A DNA stretch of 64,000 nucleotides from Drechslerella dactyloides (GCA_020064725.1 JAGTWJ010000001.1:6138001-6202000); one strand, 5' to 3'. Numbered from the stretch's first letter, positions 48,136-60,444 are shown. The notes: a model not told the origin generated them from the letters alone. A program made the numbers and translations.

Positions 48136-48894
48136 ATGCGTCCTCCAGGAGTGGATGAAAGAGAAAGAGATAGCATCATTGTTATTATACGGAATCTCCT
48201 CGTCGAATGTTTGTAAATTCACTTGTCGATATCTTTGTTTCTGCTGTTTGTTTCTCTACTGCGGGAATTGTGTGATGCGTCTGAAGTTTCGAGGCCCGTA
48301 AACCTGTGATGCAATAATGGTAGAACTCATATTACGTGTAAATGCTGAGAAAGAAGCTCTGGCAAGTCGTAAATTCAGTATCCTTGATGATCGATCGTGA
48401 CGTGATTTTTAGTGTTGATGGCCAATGTAGTTTGAACAGACTGTCGACCCGGTTAAACGATGTCTGTACGATCGAGAGGTGTCGGTTTCTTACACCGTAT
48501 GAAAGATGTCTTGAGGCCTTTGTCTCGTAAAGTAGACAGCCAGTCCTTTTGCGAGACAGTTGTAAGCCCTGATGAGTAAATTAGGTGGTCTTTCCGAATG
48601 GCGACGATTGTAGATACCCCCACCCGTGAGTTAGGTTCGCGGTGGGAAATTCAAGATCGATGCTCCTGAGAAACACTATCTTAGCTGGTGGACCGCGCGT
48701 TAACGTATCTATCCCGGAAAACTTCAAACAGTTTATTGGTACCAGTAATTATTATACAGATCATCTGAATGGAATAATAATGATAAAAAAGAAAATTGTC
48801 AAGCGACAGAACAAACTTTTCACAATATGCAATAGTGTATGCTCCAACAAGGTAGATATCAACACTCCGGACGAAACATAATTTCTTCCATCGC
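48136..48894. other. convergent intergenic region, secreted protein / FKBP
   Basis: These 759 AT-rich bp lie between two converging genes. Only short featureless frames are present. Confidence 0.4.
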
Positions 48895-50767
48895 CTATTT
48901 GATTTCAAGCAGTTTCACTGTATTACAGCGGTTAGCTCACAGATTTCATGGTAGATGTAAGTTTATCGTTGTGTAGACGTACCTTCGAACACAAGAGTGC
49001 TGTTCTTCGGGATACCGGGGAGAGACTTGTTTCCGTAGGCAAGGTTGGCCGGGATGACAATTTTTCTCTCACCACCGACCTTCATGCCGGCAACGCCGAT
49101 ATCCCATCCCTTGATAACATCGCCCTTTCCGAGCATGAAGGAGAACGGCTTGCCCTTCTTGTTGCTGTCGAACACCTTGCCGTCGGTCAACTTGCCGATG
49201 TATCTCATGGACACCTTCTGGCCCTTCTTGGCTTCCGGACCGGAGCCGACTTTGTGATCTTCAATCTTTACACCGTCTACTGTACGCGATTTCGAAGACT
49301 GGACTGCGGGCTTGTCGTCCTTTGCGGGCTTGGACTTCTCGACTGGTGTTGCTGGCGACTTGTTACCGTTAGGCGTGGGACCCTGCTCGAGCTGGGAGGC
49401 GAACTGAACCTTCTTCTTCTCTGTAGGGGTAGACACCACAACGGCTTCACCGCTGTTGGCTTTCAGCTTCTTCTGCTGCTTCTTCGACAGGCTGCTTGGT
49501 GGGGTGTCGACTGTCGAGACAGTCGCTGCGGCGGTGGTGACGGTGGAGCCGTTGGCGAGGGTCTCACTAGTAGCGACGATGTCGACATCCATCTCGTCTG
49601 CTGATCGCTTCTTGGTTTCCTTTGCGACGATAGCCTTGACGGCGGTTTCTGCGGCCTTGGCTTTCAGCTGGGCGGCTTTGGCGGCGGCCTTCTTCTCCTT
49701 GTTGCTGAGAGCTTCTTCCGGTTTCTTCGTCTTGACGAGGGTGGGGGCTTCCTCTTCATCGTCATCTTCGCCGATCTCGGTGATACGCGGAGTCTCGAGA
49801 TCATCCAGTTCGTCGGATTCATCGGAGTCGGACTCGTCAGAGTCACCGATGTCGGGGTACTCGCCGTTCCTGATCTTGGCGAGGATTTCTTCAAGTTCCG
49901 CCTCCTGGTCACTGTCCAGCTCGTCGTCGTCTTCTTCCTCGTCGTCCTCGTTGATGGATTCCTCATCCTCGTCGCCGTAGCCGGGCCTCATGATGCCGGT
50001 GGGCTGGGCAACGAAGTTTCCGGTAAGATAGATGGTGTATGCGCCGGTGGCCTTGAAGAAGATGGGTTCGCCGTCTGCAACGGTGAGCTGGAGGGGCTGC
50101 TGGTAAGTCTATAAGTCGGAAAGTAGAATGTTAGTATGCCTCGAGCCTTCTAATGGGGTGTGGTGAGCGGTGGGCGTACCTTGGTGGGGTCCAGGGTGCA
50201 CACGACGACATCCTCGATGTCGTCTTCACCCATGCTATCCTCGCTGTCGTAATCCTCGAGCAACAGGTCTTCCTCGTCCTCATCGTCTTCTTCCGCTGCC
50301 TTCTTTCCTGCCTCGGCCTTCTTGTCCGCCTTCTTATCGGCTTTCTTATCGGCTTTCTTGTCGGCATCCTTCTTGGCAGCTTCTTTCTTGGCAGAGTCCT
50401 TCTTGCCCTTTGGCTTTTCTTCCTCCTCCTCCTCGGAGTCGTCTTCGGAGTCATCACTGCCTTCGCCAGAAGCGAGGTCGGAGTCGATGGATTCGTCGTC
50501 GTCAAAGTCCGACTGGGTGTCGATGTTCGGGTGCAGCATGTGGAGAGTCGCCAGCTTTGGACCGTCGCCTTTGACCTCCTGAGCTGGATCGATGGCTGCC
50601 ATGGTAATGGAGACCTGGACGCACCGTTGGTGTTAGAGCTTACTATACCAATAGGCGACGGGGTTGGGACGTCTTACGCTGCAAGGTGCGCCTGTTTCAT
50701 CGAGGGCGACGATTTCGCCCGTTGCGGGAACCTTGAGGCTCCAGACGCCGATTGGTGTGCTCGACAT
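48895..50767 (-). CDS. fpr4: nucleolar FKBP-type peptidyl-prolyl isomerase (Fpr3/Fpr4 family)
   Basis: The coding sequence joins 50767-50678, 50614-50180, 50108-48983 and 48917-48895 (introns 63, 71, 65 bp), giving 557 residues. Fpr3/Fpr4-type FKBPs act in the nucleus and nucleolus as histone chaperones and proline isomerases. The nucleoplasmin-like N-terminal domain starts MSSTPIGVWSLKVP and is interrupted by a long acidic and Lys-rich insert that includes four KKAD units; it resumes with TYQQPLQLTVADGEPIFFKA and YTIYLTGNFVAQPTG. A second acidic stretch follows. The FKBP domain fills the last 110 residues: GQKVSMRYIGKLTDGKVFDS, FSFMLGKGDVIKGWDIGVAG, MKVGGERKIVIPANLAYG and STLVFEVKLLEIK. The final exon adds only the last strand (23 nt including the stop). 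Whether it is Fpr3 or Fpr4 cannot be told; most filamentous fungi have one. Confidence 0.93.
50315..50364 (-). repeat. 12-bp tandem repeat encoding KKAD units in the FKBP gene
   Basis: About four imperfect copies of a 12-bp unit encode Lys-Lys-Ala-Asp in the charged insert of the nucleoplasmin-like domain. The repeat keeps the reading frame. Confidence 0.7.
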
Positions 50768-51989
50768 GGTGGCGGGAATGCGACGTTGGTAGCGGGAACG
50801 AACGTGCGATTAGAGTGAAAAAGAAAGAAGGTAATGTATAGTGTAGATCTGAAGAGGGGGGCGGTGGAGGTAAAGAGGGTTGATGTCGTGGAGAAGTTGA
50901 AGAGAGGAGCGAAGGAGGTAGTGTAAAAAAAAAATTTCGCCTGATCAACTTTTTTCGCTGGCGGGCCGCGATGTTTTACCCCAAACGGGCGTCCGGCCGC
51001 AGAACTTGTAACATCGCTTCCCGGCTAGTCTCGAGGCCAGACTTTGCTTCCCGGCAACGACCGCAAACCCGGCCTGTCCCTCTCGCTAGGGCTGTTTCTG
51101 CGCTCTAGGACGACACGGGGCCAGATTGTATATTCATCAACTGACGTGGATATACAGATGTTCCTCGACGTTTACGTTAGCGAATTCGCGCTGACTTGAG
51201 ACTATAGTTAAGACTCATTCTCAATCGACAGAACACACAGCTGCTCTTCACGCACAGGGCTTCTTGGAATAAGGCTGGATGAACCAAAATCTATAAGCAT
51301 AGGCATGGACGATTGGGTCTGGTCCAGTTATTTGATTTTGAGCTTTGGCCACCAGCTTGCAAGGCCCCTTGCATGGTGGCTACACGTGTCCCCGCAGATA
51401 TCAAAGGACGGGTGCTCTATCGCGGGAAGCTCTGGCGATACCGTCTGCCCCAGAATCGTCGTTTGGCCATTTCGAGGGTCGTATCTGGCCTACTGTATTA
51501 CGTTCGTAGTGCGCATTATATATTGTGACGAAGATAGTGGTTCGTAGGGTCGAAAGTATACTCGCGTCTCCACCGCGATGCCTCATTGTCCATCGCGTCG
51601 AGAGGCCCTTGCATCGCGACAGGAAGCATCAAGGTTCCATTGGAGTTAGCGGCGGCGCGGGCTCGGGCGAGCTGCCGGGCGCAAAGTTTTGCCCGCGTGG
51701 ATGACTAATCGCCAGCCGGATCGCGCGGGAAGCCTCATCACGGGATAACGAGTCGCCCGCAAAGCACGTCCGCGCGTCCGCCTCACAAATCCACGTTCCA
51801 AAGTTCCTGGAGGTAAAGATGCCATCATCTTTGCTCTCCTTACCTGTTCCCCTCCTTTGCTCGGTGCGACTTCGCGATAGAGATCTTGAATTAACCGACC
51901 TGCGCCGGATGCGCTGCATGCACCCCGGGCGTGGGATAAATTGACGACCGAGGGACGACCTTCCGGAACGGACGGCGCGCAGCTCAGCC
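50768..51989. promoter_or_regulatory. divergent intergenic region, FKBP / REV1
   Basis: About 1.2 kb carry both promoters. A pure A tract lies at about 50925-50934, upstream of the FKBP start, a common nucleosome-excluding element. A 136-codon minus-strand frame (51629-52039) runs antisense to the REV1 start and is not called. Confidence 0.4.
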
Positions 51990-54900
51990 ATGGCGAACAG
52001 CTTCCACGCCCCCGACAAAAACGCCAAAGAGACCGTCAAGCGATTCGAGTCGCACGAATTCGCGGACGAAGATGGCGCAGAGTACGGCGGCTCCTCGTTC
52101 GGCGGTTTCGGTGAATACTTTCACGTACGTTACATTGCCCCTGTCTCCCCTGACTTTACTCGCGTTGTAGTATCGTCACATCGTGCTGACAAGTCGTTCA
52201 CACGATAGAACAAGAAGATCAAGCTGCAGAACAAAAATGCGCATATCCGTCAAGTCTACAAGGCTGAGGATGCCCCGCAGCTCTTCAAGGGCATGGCGAT
52301 GTACGTCAACGGGTACACGCAACCCTCGCTCAACGACCTGAACATCATGATTGTCCGCCACGGAGGCGTGTTCCTGCAGTACATGGATGGCAAAACACAA
52401 GTCACGCATATCATCGCGACGGCCCTGACGCCGAAGAAGAAGGTCGAGTTCGCAAAGTATAAGATCGTAAAACCGGCATGGATTGTCGAATCGATAGAGG
52501 CCGGCGTGCTGCTGTCATGGACAGACTACAGAGTCGTCGAGGAGAGCCAGAGCCAGAGCCTCTTGGGGTTTGGAGGGTTCAAGGCGAACACTCAGACTCA
52601 GTCGCAGGGCGACGGAAAGATCCTCAGTCAGAAGAATAGGCCGAATGCGTCGTATCGCGAATTCACGGGGAAGCCAAAGTCTACGGCGACCAGATTCATC
52701 TCTCGGTCTGGTGACGATGGGCCGCCCTCAACAGTTCAGTCTTTCGGTTCGCCAGTACGGGAGACTGCTCAGATGACATCGCAGCAGCCATCTTCGCCCT
52801 TAATAGAGGAGGAGGAAGAGGGAGGTGATGCTGCCGAACCTCAGTCGCACCAGACCGGGTCGTCGAATGCATCTCTCGACGAAAAAACGGAAGAAGAAGA
52901 AACGCTTCAAGACTCACATCTAATTTTACCAAATGACTTATCGAGCAGCGATAAACCAGATGGCCCTCCTATTGATCCTCTTCGGAGTAGCCAGGACCCC
53001 TTCAAAGATGACGACGAGCGACTCCTCGCACTTGACAAGGACACACAAATGGAAGACGTCCCCAGTCCAGACCAGTCCGAGTCACCCGTGCTTTCTGAGG
53101 AAGCGCACGAAGAATTTGAAGGCCCGGACACCGAACTCGCAGACTTGGAATACCCTTCGTCACCTGCACACAAAAAGGCGAAACTCACAGCGCTCGAAAA
53201 TAACACAAAGCTGCTCTCGAATCCGAAGATCCGCCAAAACACCGTTCTTAATCCCGAGTTCCTGACAAAATACTATTCCGAGTCCCGTCTTCACCACCTA
53301 TCCCAATGGAAGGCTGAGCTGAAAGCTTACTTCCAGTCCCTCACGTCTCAAACCGCCCGTCGCTCCAAGCCATCTGCGACATCACAGCGATACATCTTGC
53401 ACGTGGACTTCGACTGCTTCTTTGCATCGGTGTCCGCAAAAACACGCCCCGATCTTGCTGGCAAGCCCGTTGGCGTCGGCCATTCTTCAGGCCCATCGTC
53501 GGAGATCGCGTCCTGCAACTACGTTGCTCGCGAATCCGGCGTCAAGAATGGAATGTGGATGAAGCAAGCGTCGGAACTCTGTCCGAATCTCGTCATACTA
53601 CCCTACGACTTTCCAGCCTACGAAACCGCCTCGAAAGCCTTCTATAGCGTTTTGATGGGCACCGGTGCCAGCGTCGTGCAGAGTGTAAGCATCGACGAGG
53701 CATTGCTCGATATCACACACCAAGTTGTGAAGCCCGGCCGTACGACGGAGCAGGAGCATGAATTGGTGTTCCAAATCTCGAAAGACATCCGAGATGGAGT
53801 ACGCTCCAAGACTGGCTGCGAGGTGTCCGTCGGCGCCGGGGCAAACGTCCTGCTGGCAAAGCTGGCGTTGCGGAAGGCGAAGCCAGCAGGGCAATACCAT
53901 CTGAAACCCGATGAGTTTGCAGAATTTGTAGCCCCATTGAAGGTGAGGGACCTCCCCGGCGTGGGGTACCATCTATCGCAGAAGATTCAAGAGGACCTGA
54001 AAATCGAGACGGTCGGCGAGCTGCGCGAAGTGGGTAAGGAGCGGCTAAAGAGTGCAATGGGTCCCAAGACTGGCGAAAAGCTATTCGAGTACGCACGAGG
54101 AATAGATAAGCAGGACGTCGGGGACGTCAGCGTTAGAAAAAGCGTCACGGTCGATGTGTACGTTGCTTATACCGATCATAGATACTTATGATATCGAACT
54201 AACGGATTTATCACGCAGGAACTGGGGAGTTCGATTCGAGACTGCGACTCAGGTTACCGAGTTCATGTACAACCTAGCTAGCGAGCTATGCCGCCGCTTA
54301 TCCGCTCAGAATCTTCGAGGAAGCCATCTAACGTTAAAGCTGATGAAACGTGCCTCGGATGCGCCGCTTAACCCACCAAAATACCTCGGACACGGCCATT
54401 GCGACACCTTCAACAAATCCGCCGTCCTAGGTGTCGCTACAAACGACAAGGACATCATCGGGAAGGAAATGTGCAGCATATTGAAAACATTTAGTTGTCC
54501 GCCGGAGGAAATTCGAGGGCTTGGAATCACGATGACGAAATTAGTGCCTGCGAATGACTCTGTAGCGGGTAGTTCTCAGAAAAGGCTTGACTTTGGGAAA
54601 CGACTCGCGGTTGATCCGCCGGCAGTTTCAAGTATGCCCCCGCCGCCACCTGCACTTGATAAGGGGAAACGGAAGGCGAGTCCTCCGCCACTACCGCAAG
54701 AGAATCGAACACCCATCAAGCTGTTGAAGCCGACGATGCCATCAATTCTGTCGCAGTTTCTTGTACCTACGCAGGTTGACCAATCGGTGCTGGAGTCGCT
54801 CCCCGACGACATGAAGAGCAAGATCCTGGAAGAGCAACAGCGGAAACAAGCAAAGAAAGGGCCATCGGCAGCTTCACCGATCAATATAAGGTCGAAAGAC

Positions 54901-55758
54901 ACACTAAACAGACAGACAGCGTTCACTCAATTACCTGCACAATCGCAGATTGACCCCAGCGTCCTCGACGAGTTACCCGCAGACATCAGAGCAGAGATCC
55001 TAGCGCAATATAAAAATGGAGAATCGAGTGGCTCCGGTACTGCCTCTTCGGCAAGCGGTTCTGCGGACAAACCATCTCTTCCACAGACGCCGCAGAAGAA
55101 CCGATGGACTACGACCGCTGCTGGTCCCTCGAGCGCCAAAAAACCAACGCCGATTAAAAGCAAGGCTGCACCGTCAGTTCAGCCTGTCGACATAGACGAG
55201 ATACCTGCTAGTACACCACCAGAAGCGCTAGGAATCGACCCCACGTTCCTCGCCGAGCTGCCGCCGGAAATACGAGAAGAAGTGATCGCGCAGGCGCGAG
55301 CGGATAAGCGGAGGGCGGAAGCAAAAGCCGCAGCGTTAGCAACTGCAAAGAAAAACCTCGCCCGTCCGCCTCCCGCCGCAGAACAACGTGCCAGCAGCAG
55401 CAGCGGTCGACCGAACGGCCCACAGTCACGGCGAACGGTTCCGATCCCCGTCCGCAATAAATCCATACTACAAGGCTCCACCACGCTTCATGACGTCAGG
55501 AACCTGATGACGAACTGGCACAATGCCGCGAGGACGGAAGGGCCGCATATCGACGATGTGGAGGATGTGGTGACGTGGTTGCGGAGCGTCGTTCGAGACG
55601 ATAGGGATATAGATAAGGCTATTGGCGCGGTGAAATGGCTTGGGTGGGTGGTTGGTGAGGCGGACGGCCACGTGGAGTGGGAGGTTGCGGTGGAGATGTG
55701 CCGTGACGGTATAAGGGATGAGGCCGAGAAGCGGGGGATGGTAGGGATTGATATTTGA
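51990..55758 (+). CDS. REV1: DNA repair protein REV1 (Y-family deoxycytidyl transferase)
   Basis: The coding sequence joins 51990-52124, 52209-54157 and 54219-55758 (introns 84 and 61 bp), giving 1207 residues. REV1 inserts dC opposite damaged bases and is the scaffold for translesion synthesis with polymerase zeta. A BRCT domain lies at about 70-155 (GMAMYVNGYTQPSLNDLNIM, KPAWIVESIEAG). A Ser/Glu-rich linker follows. The polymerase core starts with ILHVDFDCFFASVS near residue 442 and has SIDEALLD near 538, giving the catalytic acidic residues; GVRSKTGCEVSVGAGAN and VRDLPGVGYHLSQKI complete the palm and thumb. Three ubiquitin-binding motifs are visible: ESLPDDMKSKILE (about 885), DELPADIRAEILAQ (about 940) and AELPPEIREEVIAQ (about 1035). 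The last 90 residues match the C-terminal protein-interaction domain. Confidence 0.95.
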
Positions 55759-56054
55759 TTTTGGATGGAGTACTCTGGATGGGTATCTGCGGGTATGGCT
55801 TCCTGGATGAGTATTGGAGTTTTGGAGCATATATATGTCGGAGGAATCGGTAAATTAGCAGGAATATCGGATCCAGGTTGATGTAAATTTTAAGCAATTG
55901 ACTATGCTGATGCTATACAGTCTATATCAAAGATGTATGATGAATAGTTTCCCTTCTCGCGGAGGCTATCAACAATTGTGTCGTTCTATCCTGGCCCGCA
56001 GGAACTCTATGGTCTGCCCGTACCGCCAAACGCCATCCCTAACTCATATAACCG

Positions 56055-56440
56055 CTAATGCCTTCCCCGCGTGATCGAGAAGGCTTCTGCACTCTTCGCA
56101 CCCCCATAGCCTTGCCCTTCCCCCTCCTTTCGCTTCTCAATTTCCTGCCACTCGACCTTCTCGACCGTGGACTGCGGGCTCCCCTCCTGCAACATCTGCT
56201 TGAATTTCTCAAGGTTCTCAGCCGAGCCCTCGGCTTCTCCGGCGACGGAACCAGAGTTGGTGTTGCGGACGAACCCGGAGAGGGAGAGGGAATCGGCGGA
56301 TTGTTGGGCGTATTTGCGAAAGAAGACGCCTTGGACGACGCCGTGGACGTTGAACGAGAACTGAGTTATATATCTCATTAGCTTCGCTATGCCAATGTGG
56401 ATGGCAATTGACGGTACTTTCTTACCCGCTGGACAGACAT
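56055..56440 (-). CDS. acylphosphatase
   Basis: The coding sequence joins 56440-56426 and 56360-56055, giving 106 residues. Acylphosphatase hydrolyses carboxyl-phosphate bonds such as those of 1,3-bisphosphoglycerate or acetyl phosphate in the cytosol. The first exon is only 15 nt (MSVQR); splicing out the 65-bp intron (donor GTAAGA, acceptor CAG) gives RFSFNVHGVVQGVFFRKYAQ, the standard family start. The catalytic pair is present: R20 in VFFRK and N38 in GFVRNTNSGSV. The end is slightly extended compared with the usual 90-100 residues. Without the intron an ATG at 56378 gives an alternative start, MRYITQ, which lacks the usual first strand. Confidence 0.9.
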
Positions 56441-56974
56441 ATCGTCAGAATCAAGAGACTATGGATTAGAGAACAATCTTATGGCGGCGCAATGGACGGG
56501 ACGGTGGATGGGTGCAGTTGAAGCTGCAGCTGGTGATACTTGGATATTGTACGACGTCATAGCTGGATTACATAAGACAACACGCGGGAGGACGAAATAC
56601 GACATTGCGATCGCGGGGCATCCCTGCTCAGGTTCCTTCCGCTGTCTGACAACGTTACAGCTGACGCGACGGTCGACGGGCGAGCCGAGGAGATGCCATT
56701 TCCGGGGTTCAAAGGAGACGGACCGCCGACGTCTGACAAAGCTGTCGGTTACACGTCCGTGTAGGTGCTGGGTTCTGTGACTCCAGCCTGCGGTTATAAG
56801 CGGTGCGTATTCCAGCTGAACTTCGAATCGAGATGCAACGGAAACCCAGCGCCAACATCGAACAACCACGTTGAGCTCTAAATTAATTCGACCTCGTGAT
56901 CCCCGATTGCAGCATCGATAACACTACTAGCCTTATTCCGTCAATATCGGAGGATCCCAGCCATAAAAGTTGAA
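56441..56974. promoter_or_regulatory. divergent intergenic region, acylphosphatase / nitronate monooxygenase
   Basis: These 534 bp carry the promoters of two divergent genes. Overlapping frames on both strands are featureless. Confidence 0.4.
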
Positions 56975-57928
56975 ATGCCGACTTTTAAGGAAGTCTACCC
57001 GTGGACAACGGCGCCCCTCATCGTCGGCGCGCCAATGCGTCCCTTCGCAGGCACCGCCCTCGCCCACGCGATATCCGCCGCTGGTGGCTTTGGCTTTGTC
57101 GGCGCTGGCACCGACATGGACGGTCTCGCACAGACCCTCTCCGACTACAAATCCACGCTCGCAACCTCACCGATCCCAAACGTACCCGCTGACATCCTCC
57201 CTATCGGCTTCGGCTTCCTCCTCTTCGGCGCCGACTTGTCCACCTGCGTAAGCGCCATCTCAGCACCCGGTTGCACGCCAGCAGCCGTCTGGCTATTCGC
57301 CGCGACTGAAACCTCGCAGCTGAAAGTTTGGGCGGACAAAATCCGCGATGCAACCGCCGGAAAGACAAAGATCTGGGTGCAGGTATCCACAGTCGCAGGT
57401 GCTCTCGAGGCGCTGGAGCTCGCAAGACCAGACGTCCTCGTAATCCAAGGCTGCGATGCCGGCGGCCACGGCCGCTACGAATCCGCGGGGCTAATCAGCT
57501 TTGTCCCGGAGGCCATCGACGCTGTCACGGCAGCCTGTGCAGAAACCGGCATCCCGCTACCAGGCTTCGTTGCCGCCGGTGGGATCGCTGACTCTCGCGG
57601 TGTCGCAGCAGTGCAGGCGCTCGGAGCCGCGGGTGCAGCGTTGGGCACACGGTTCCTGGCATCAGAGGAAGCTGCAGGCGTAACGGCAGCGTATCGAGAC
57701 GCGGTATTGAAGACGTCCGACGGCGGGAGGAGCACGACCCGCACGGATACGTATGATCCTGTTAAGGGGACAAAGGTGTTTCCCGAGGGCTACGGCGGGA
57801 GGTGGATGGTGAATGAGGGTGGTGAGGGGGAGGTGAAGAAGAAGATGTGGGCGGGGACGGGCGTGGGGTTGGTCAAGAAGGTTATGTCCGCAGCGGATAT
57901 CACGAGAGAGCTGCGGGGAGAGAAGTAG
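56975..57928 (+). CDS. nitronate monooxygenase (2-nitropropane dioxygenase family)
   Basis: This is an intronless 317-residue protein. Enzymes of this family use FMN and oxygen to oxidise alkyl nitronates such as propionate 3-nitronate to keto acids and nitrite. The TIM-barrel motifs are visible: PLIVGAPMRPFAGTALAHAI with GGFGFVGAGT at the N terminus, LPIGFGFLLFGAD, VLVIQGCDAGGHGRYES for phosphate and flavin binding, and FVAAGGIADSRGVAAVQALG with GAALGTRFLASEEA for the FMN phosphate loop. Length is slightly short for the family (about 330-380), mainly through the C-terminal part. No targeting signal is evident. Substrate choice is unknown, and enoyl-reductase-like members share the fold. Confidence 0.9.
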   Translation: MPTFKEVYPWTTAPLIVGAPMRPFAGTALAHAISAAGGFGFVGAGTDMDGLAQTLSDYKSTLATSPIPNVPADILPIGFGFLLFGADLSTCVSAISAPGCTPAAVWLFAATETSQLKVWADKIRDATAGKTKIWVQVSTVAGALEALELARPDVLVIQGCDAGGHGRYESAGLISFVPEAIDAVTAACAETGIPLPGFVAAGGIADSRGVAAVQALGAAGAALGTRFLASEEAAGVTAAYRDAVLKTSDGGRSTTRTDTYDPVKGTKVFPEGYGGRWMVNEGGEGEVKKKMWAGTGVGLVKKVMSAADITRELRGEK

Positions 57929-58399
57929 GAGCTTGTATATACACACATGCTGCATGTCTATGTGTATCCTGTCTGGACCTTGAGAGTCTAGCGACGGAGG
58001 GGTATACCCCGATCTTAATGTTGCAACGGCAAGCACATGTACAACGTGATTAGAGCCAGGCTCACTATTTCGAAATGGAATTTTAACACCTAGGATTGAT
58101 ATTAATCGATAAAAAGTATGGATTGCTAGCTCCCATGCATGACTATACGCAGTATTATATACCGCTGCGTATGAATGTATGCCCTGCCGGCGGTGAAGGA
58201 CAGGTAGAATAACTATGCAACAGTTGGGTAAGTACCAGAATAACAAAAACCCGATGATGTGTCCCTGAAAACCAGGTGATATCTGCATCGCAGCGTTAAG
58301 CCTACTCTTGTTCCCCTTGCTAGTTGGGGCCAGATAGCTGAATGCCTGGCAGATAAACGATCGAAGTTTGCCACCCTGTGAAATGGCCTTTTGCCTGTA
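57929..58399. other. convergent intergenic region, nitronate monooxygenase / Gag relic
   Basis: These 471 bp show no gene. No reverse transcriptase, integrase or protease sequence follows the Gag-like relic here. Confidence 0.4.
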
Positions 58400-59073
58400 T
58401 CACTTCACTTCGTTCGGCGGCTTGGGCTTGGGCGCCAGATACGGAGATCTCCCCATTATATAGTTCTGAATTCCGCTGTCCATCCCAAAGAGCGTGTCAT
58501 GGTGGATCCTAAGGAGTATGTTTTTCAACGCCTCCCAGTCTCTACCTTCCTCGGGCATTCCGTTCCACATGTGAACCACTTGTTCCTGCGAAGCCAGCAG
58601 TCCCCGAACCACCGCCTGATAGAACTCCTGCCGTTGATCATCGGTAAGGTCGCGCTCAACCTCATCGCAGTCATAAGGTACTCTGGAAGAGTCTTCGGGC
58701 CCTGGTTGACCCTCGCCTGGGCTACGGCAGTGATGCGCTCATTCATCCATTTTCTTCTGAGCGCAGGGCGGTCCGGGTATCTTGCCAGGAAGCGCTTGCG
58801 AATTGTCGGTGGGTGGTAGCGAACTTTCTGCGGGAGTGCATCCCAGAAGCCCACCTTTACGTTCGGAGCTAGGTGCTGGCGGAAGATTCTGACCCATGTA
58901 CCTCTTGACGCGAGGGGGATCTGTTTTGCTTCCGAGCGGTCGGGTAGCGGGGGCAGGCGCTCTAGCAGTCCGACGGTGATGTCGTATAGAAGAGCTGCTG
59001 CTTCGACGTCCTCAAGAAATTCCGCGGCCGTGGTGCCTGGTTCCCCGGTGAATATTTCGATACGGGATGTCAT
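58400..59073 (-). pseudogene. Gag-like (retrotransposon gag domain) relic with one frameshift
   Basis: Two minus-strand frames together encode one Gag-like protein of about 224 residues. The first (59073 to about 58646) begins MTSRIEIFTGEPGTTAAEFL and continues through FLARYPDRPALRRKWMNERI and LPEYLMTAMRLSATL. The second runs from about 58645 to 58400 in the other frame: DDQRQEFYQAVVRGLLASQE, then GRDWEALKNILLRI. The order matches the retrotransposon gag domain. The frame change at about 58644-58647 is what a single missing base would give, and no intron with usable sites spans it. No zinc knuckle, polymerase or long terminal repeats are seen, so it is either a decayed Ty3/gypsy fragment or a stand-alone gag-derived gene that has broken. 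A sequencing error is also possible. Confidence 0.7.
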
Positions 59074-60444
59074 CGTAAGAAGTGAACGAGGTGATGTATA
59101 TATATAGTTCTGTGACGCCTTTCGTGTCGAGGATCGATGGAACTTTCACGTTCATATCCGGTACGTCGATGTTACACATATACTTTAAGTCAGCAATGGA
59201 CCATCCGCGGATGATGGGAGCTGCAGAGAAGGATGGAGTCTAACCAGAACCCTTGAGTTAACAGCGATGCAAGCTGACGAGCTTTGTCGGCGCCCCTGAA
59301 GGTACAAAACCGGCAACAATACAACGATAAGGCCAATGGTCAGTAGATCTAGAGGGAATATAATCTTGATAGATAAACCGGTATGAAATAATTATGCCAT
59401 ATAAAACACAAATAAAAGCATATTGTGCCGGTAGATTGACCGTTGCAACGTTGATTATCCGGCATTTTCAGAACTGTTTCCCAGCTCAGTCCACCCTTTG
59501 ACTGCACAGCTATCAACTCTCGTTGTAACCGGTTAACCCTTCGAAAATTCCCTCAAGTTTAACCATCGTTGACACGCCCACCGTATGATAGCTACTAGGT
59601 AAGTACATGCTTAGGTACTCACCAATGGTACCTACGATATTCTAATAGAACTCGAACAACCAAGGCCGCGAGGCGCCGTCGTTCCTATGTGACTTTCAAA
59701 CTTTTTCAATTCGCGCGAATCTGTATAATTTAAATTGCGTTGAAAAAGCAGAATTCCAATATATATTAATATTCAATAGATCTATAGACCATCCGATTTT
59801 ATAAACTTATATACTAAGAAAGAAGACAATAACTTTATGTAGATCGCTCCATGTATATATCGATTGCGGGAACCTCTTGCTGATCTACGATTGAAACATG
59901 CGCGCCGTCTAAAATTCGGTCCCAACCTCTGGATGGGTTATGTCTAGCGCCCCTGCTTGCAAGCATTCGTTTTATAGCGCCGATTTTATAATAACGGGCG
60001 AGCAAGGGTTTTAATTTCGGCAGGTACGGAAGGCGTTTAGCTTGCGAGACAAGCAGGTACCATCAACTCGGATTTCGGGCAGAGGTTGCCATAAATCTAA
60101 CTGGGGACTCAAGGCAGAATGATCACACGACCACGATAGATAACCGTATCTCAATCAATACGATATGGCGACATTTGAGAATTTATGGCGATTTGGTTTT
60201 CTTCAGAAGCTAGAAGTAGAATTTACAGCTACATACACGATGATGAATATTCGAATATTGATACAATTGTAGGTTGACGAAAATGCAGGGGTATCTAACT
60301 TCACAAAACATACTCTTGAAATGGTTGCTGCTTGGGTATGGGTATCATTCGGTTTGGGTATAATCAGACGGTTTTTTTTGTGATAACCCCAGCTTTCGGA
60401 AGAAAAAGGGAGGGGATATTTGCTTCAGGTTGACATTTTCGACA
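59074..60444. other. gene-free AT-rich stretch
   Basis: About 1.4 kb hold no convincing gene. A small imperfect inverted repeat (TGCCGG to CCGGCA, about 59426-59464) surrounds the palindrome CGTTGCAACG. The stretch probably separates conserved from accessory sequence. Confidence 0.4.

Noticed and set aside
49456..49980. 174-codon plus-strand Ser-rich frame
   Set aside because: It is antisense to the acidic insert of the FKBP gene; a Ser run opposite Glu/Asp codons is expected.
51629..52039. 136-codon minus-strand frame upstream of REV1
   Set aside because: It overlaps the REV1 start codon in antisense and has no features.
58621..58670. Possible 36-bp intron that would repair the Gag-like frame
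   Set aside because: It is far shorter than any fungal intron seen here and has no branch point; a one-base frameshift is simpler.
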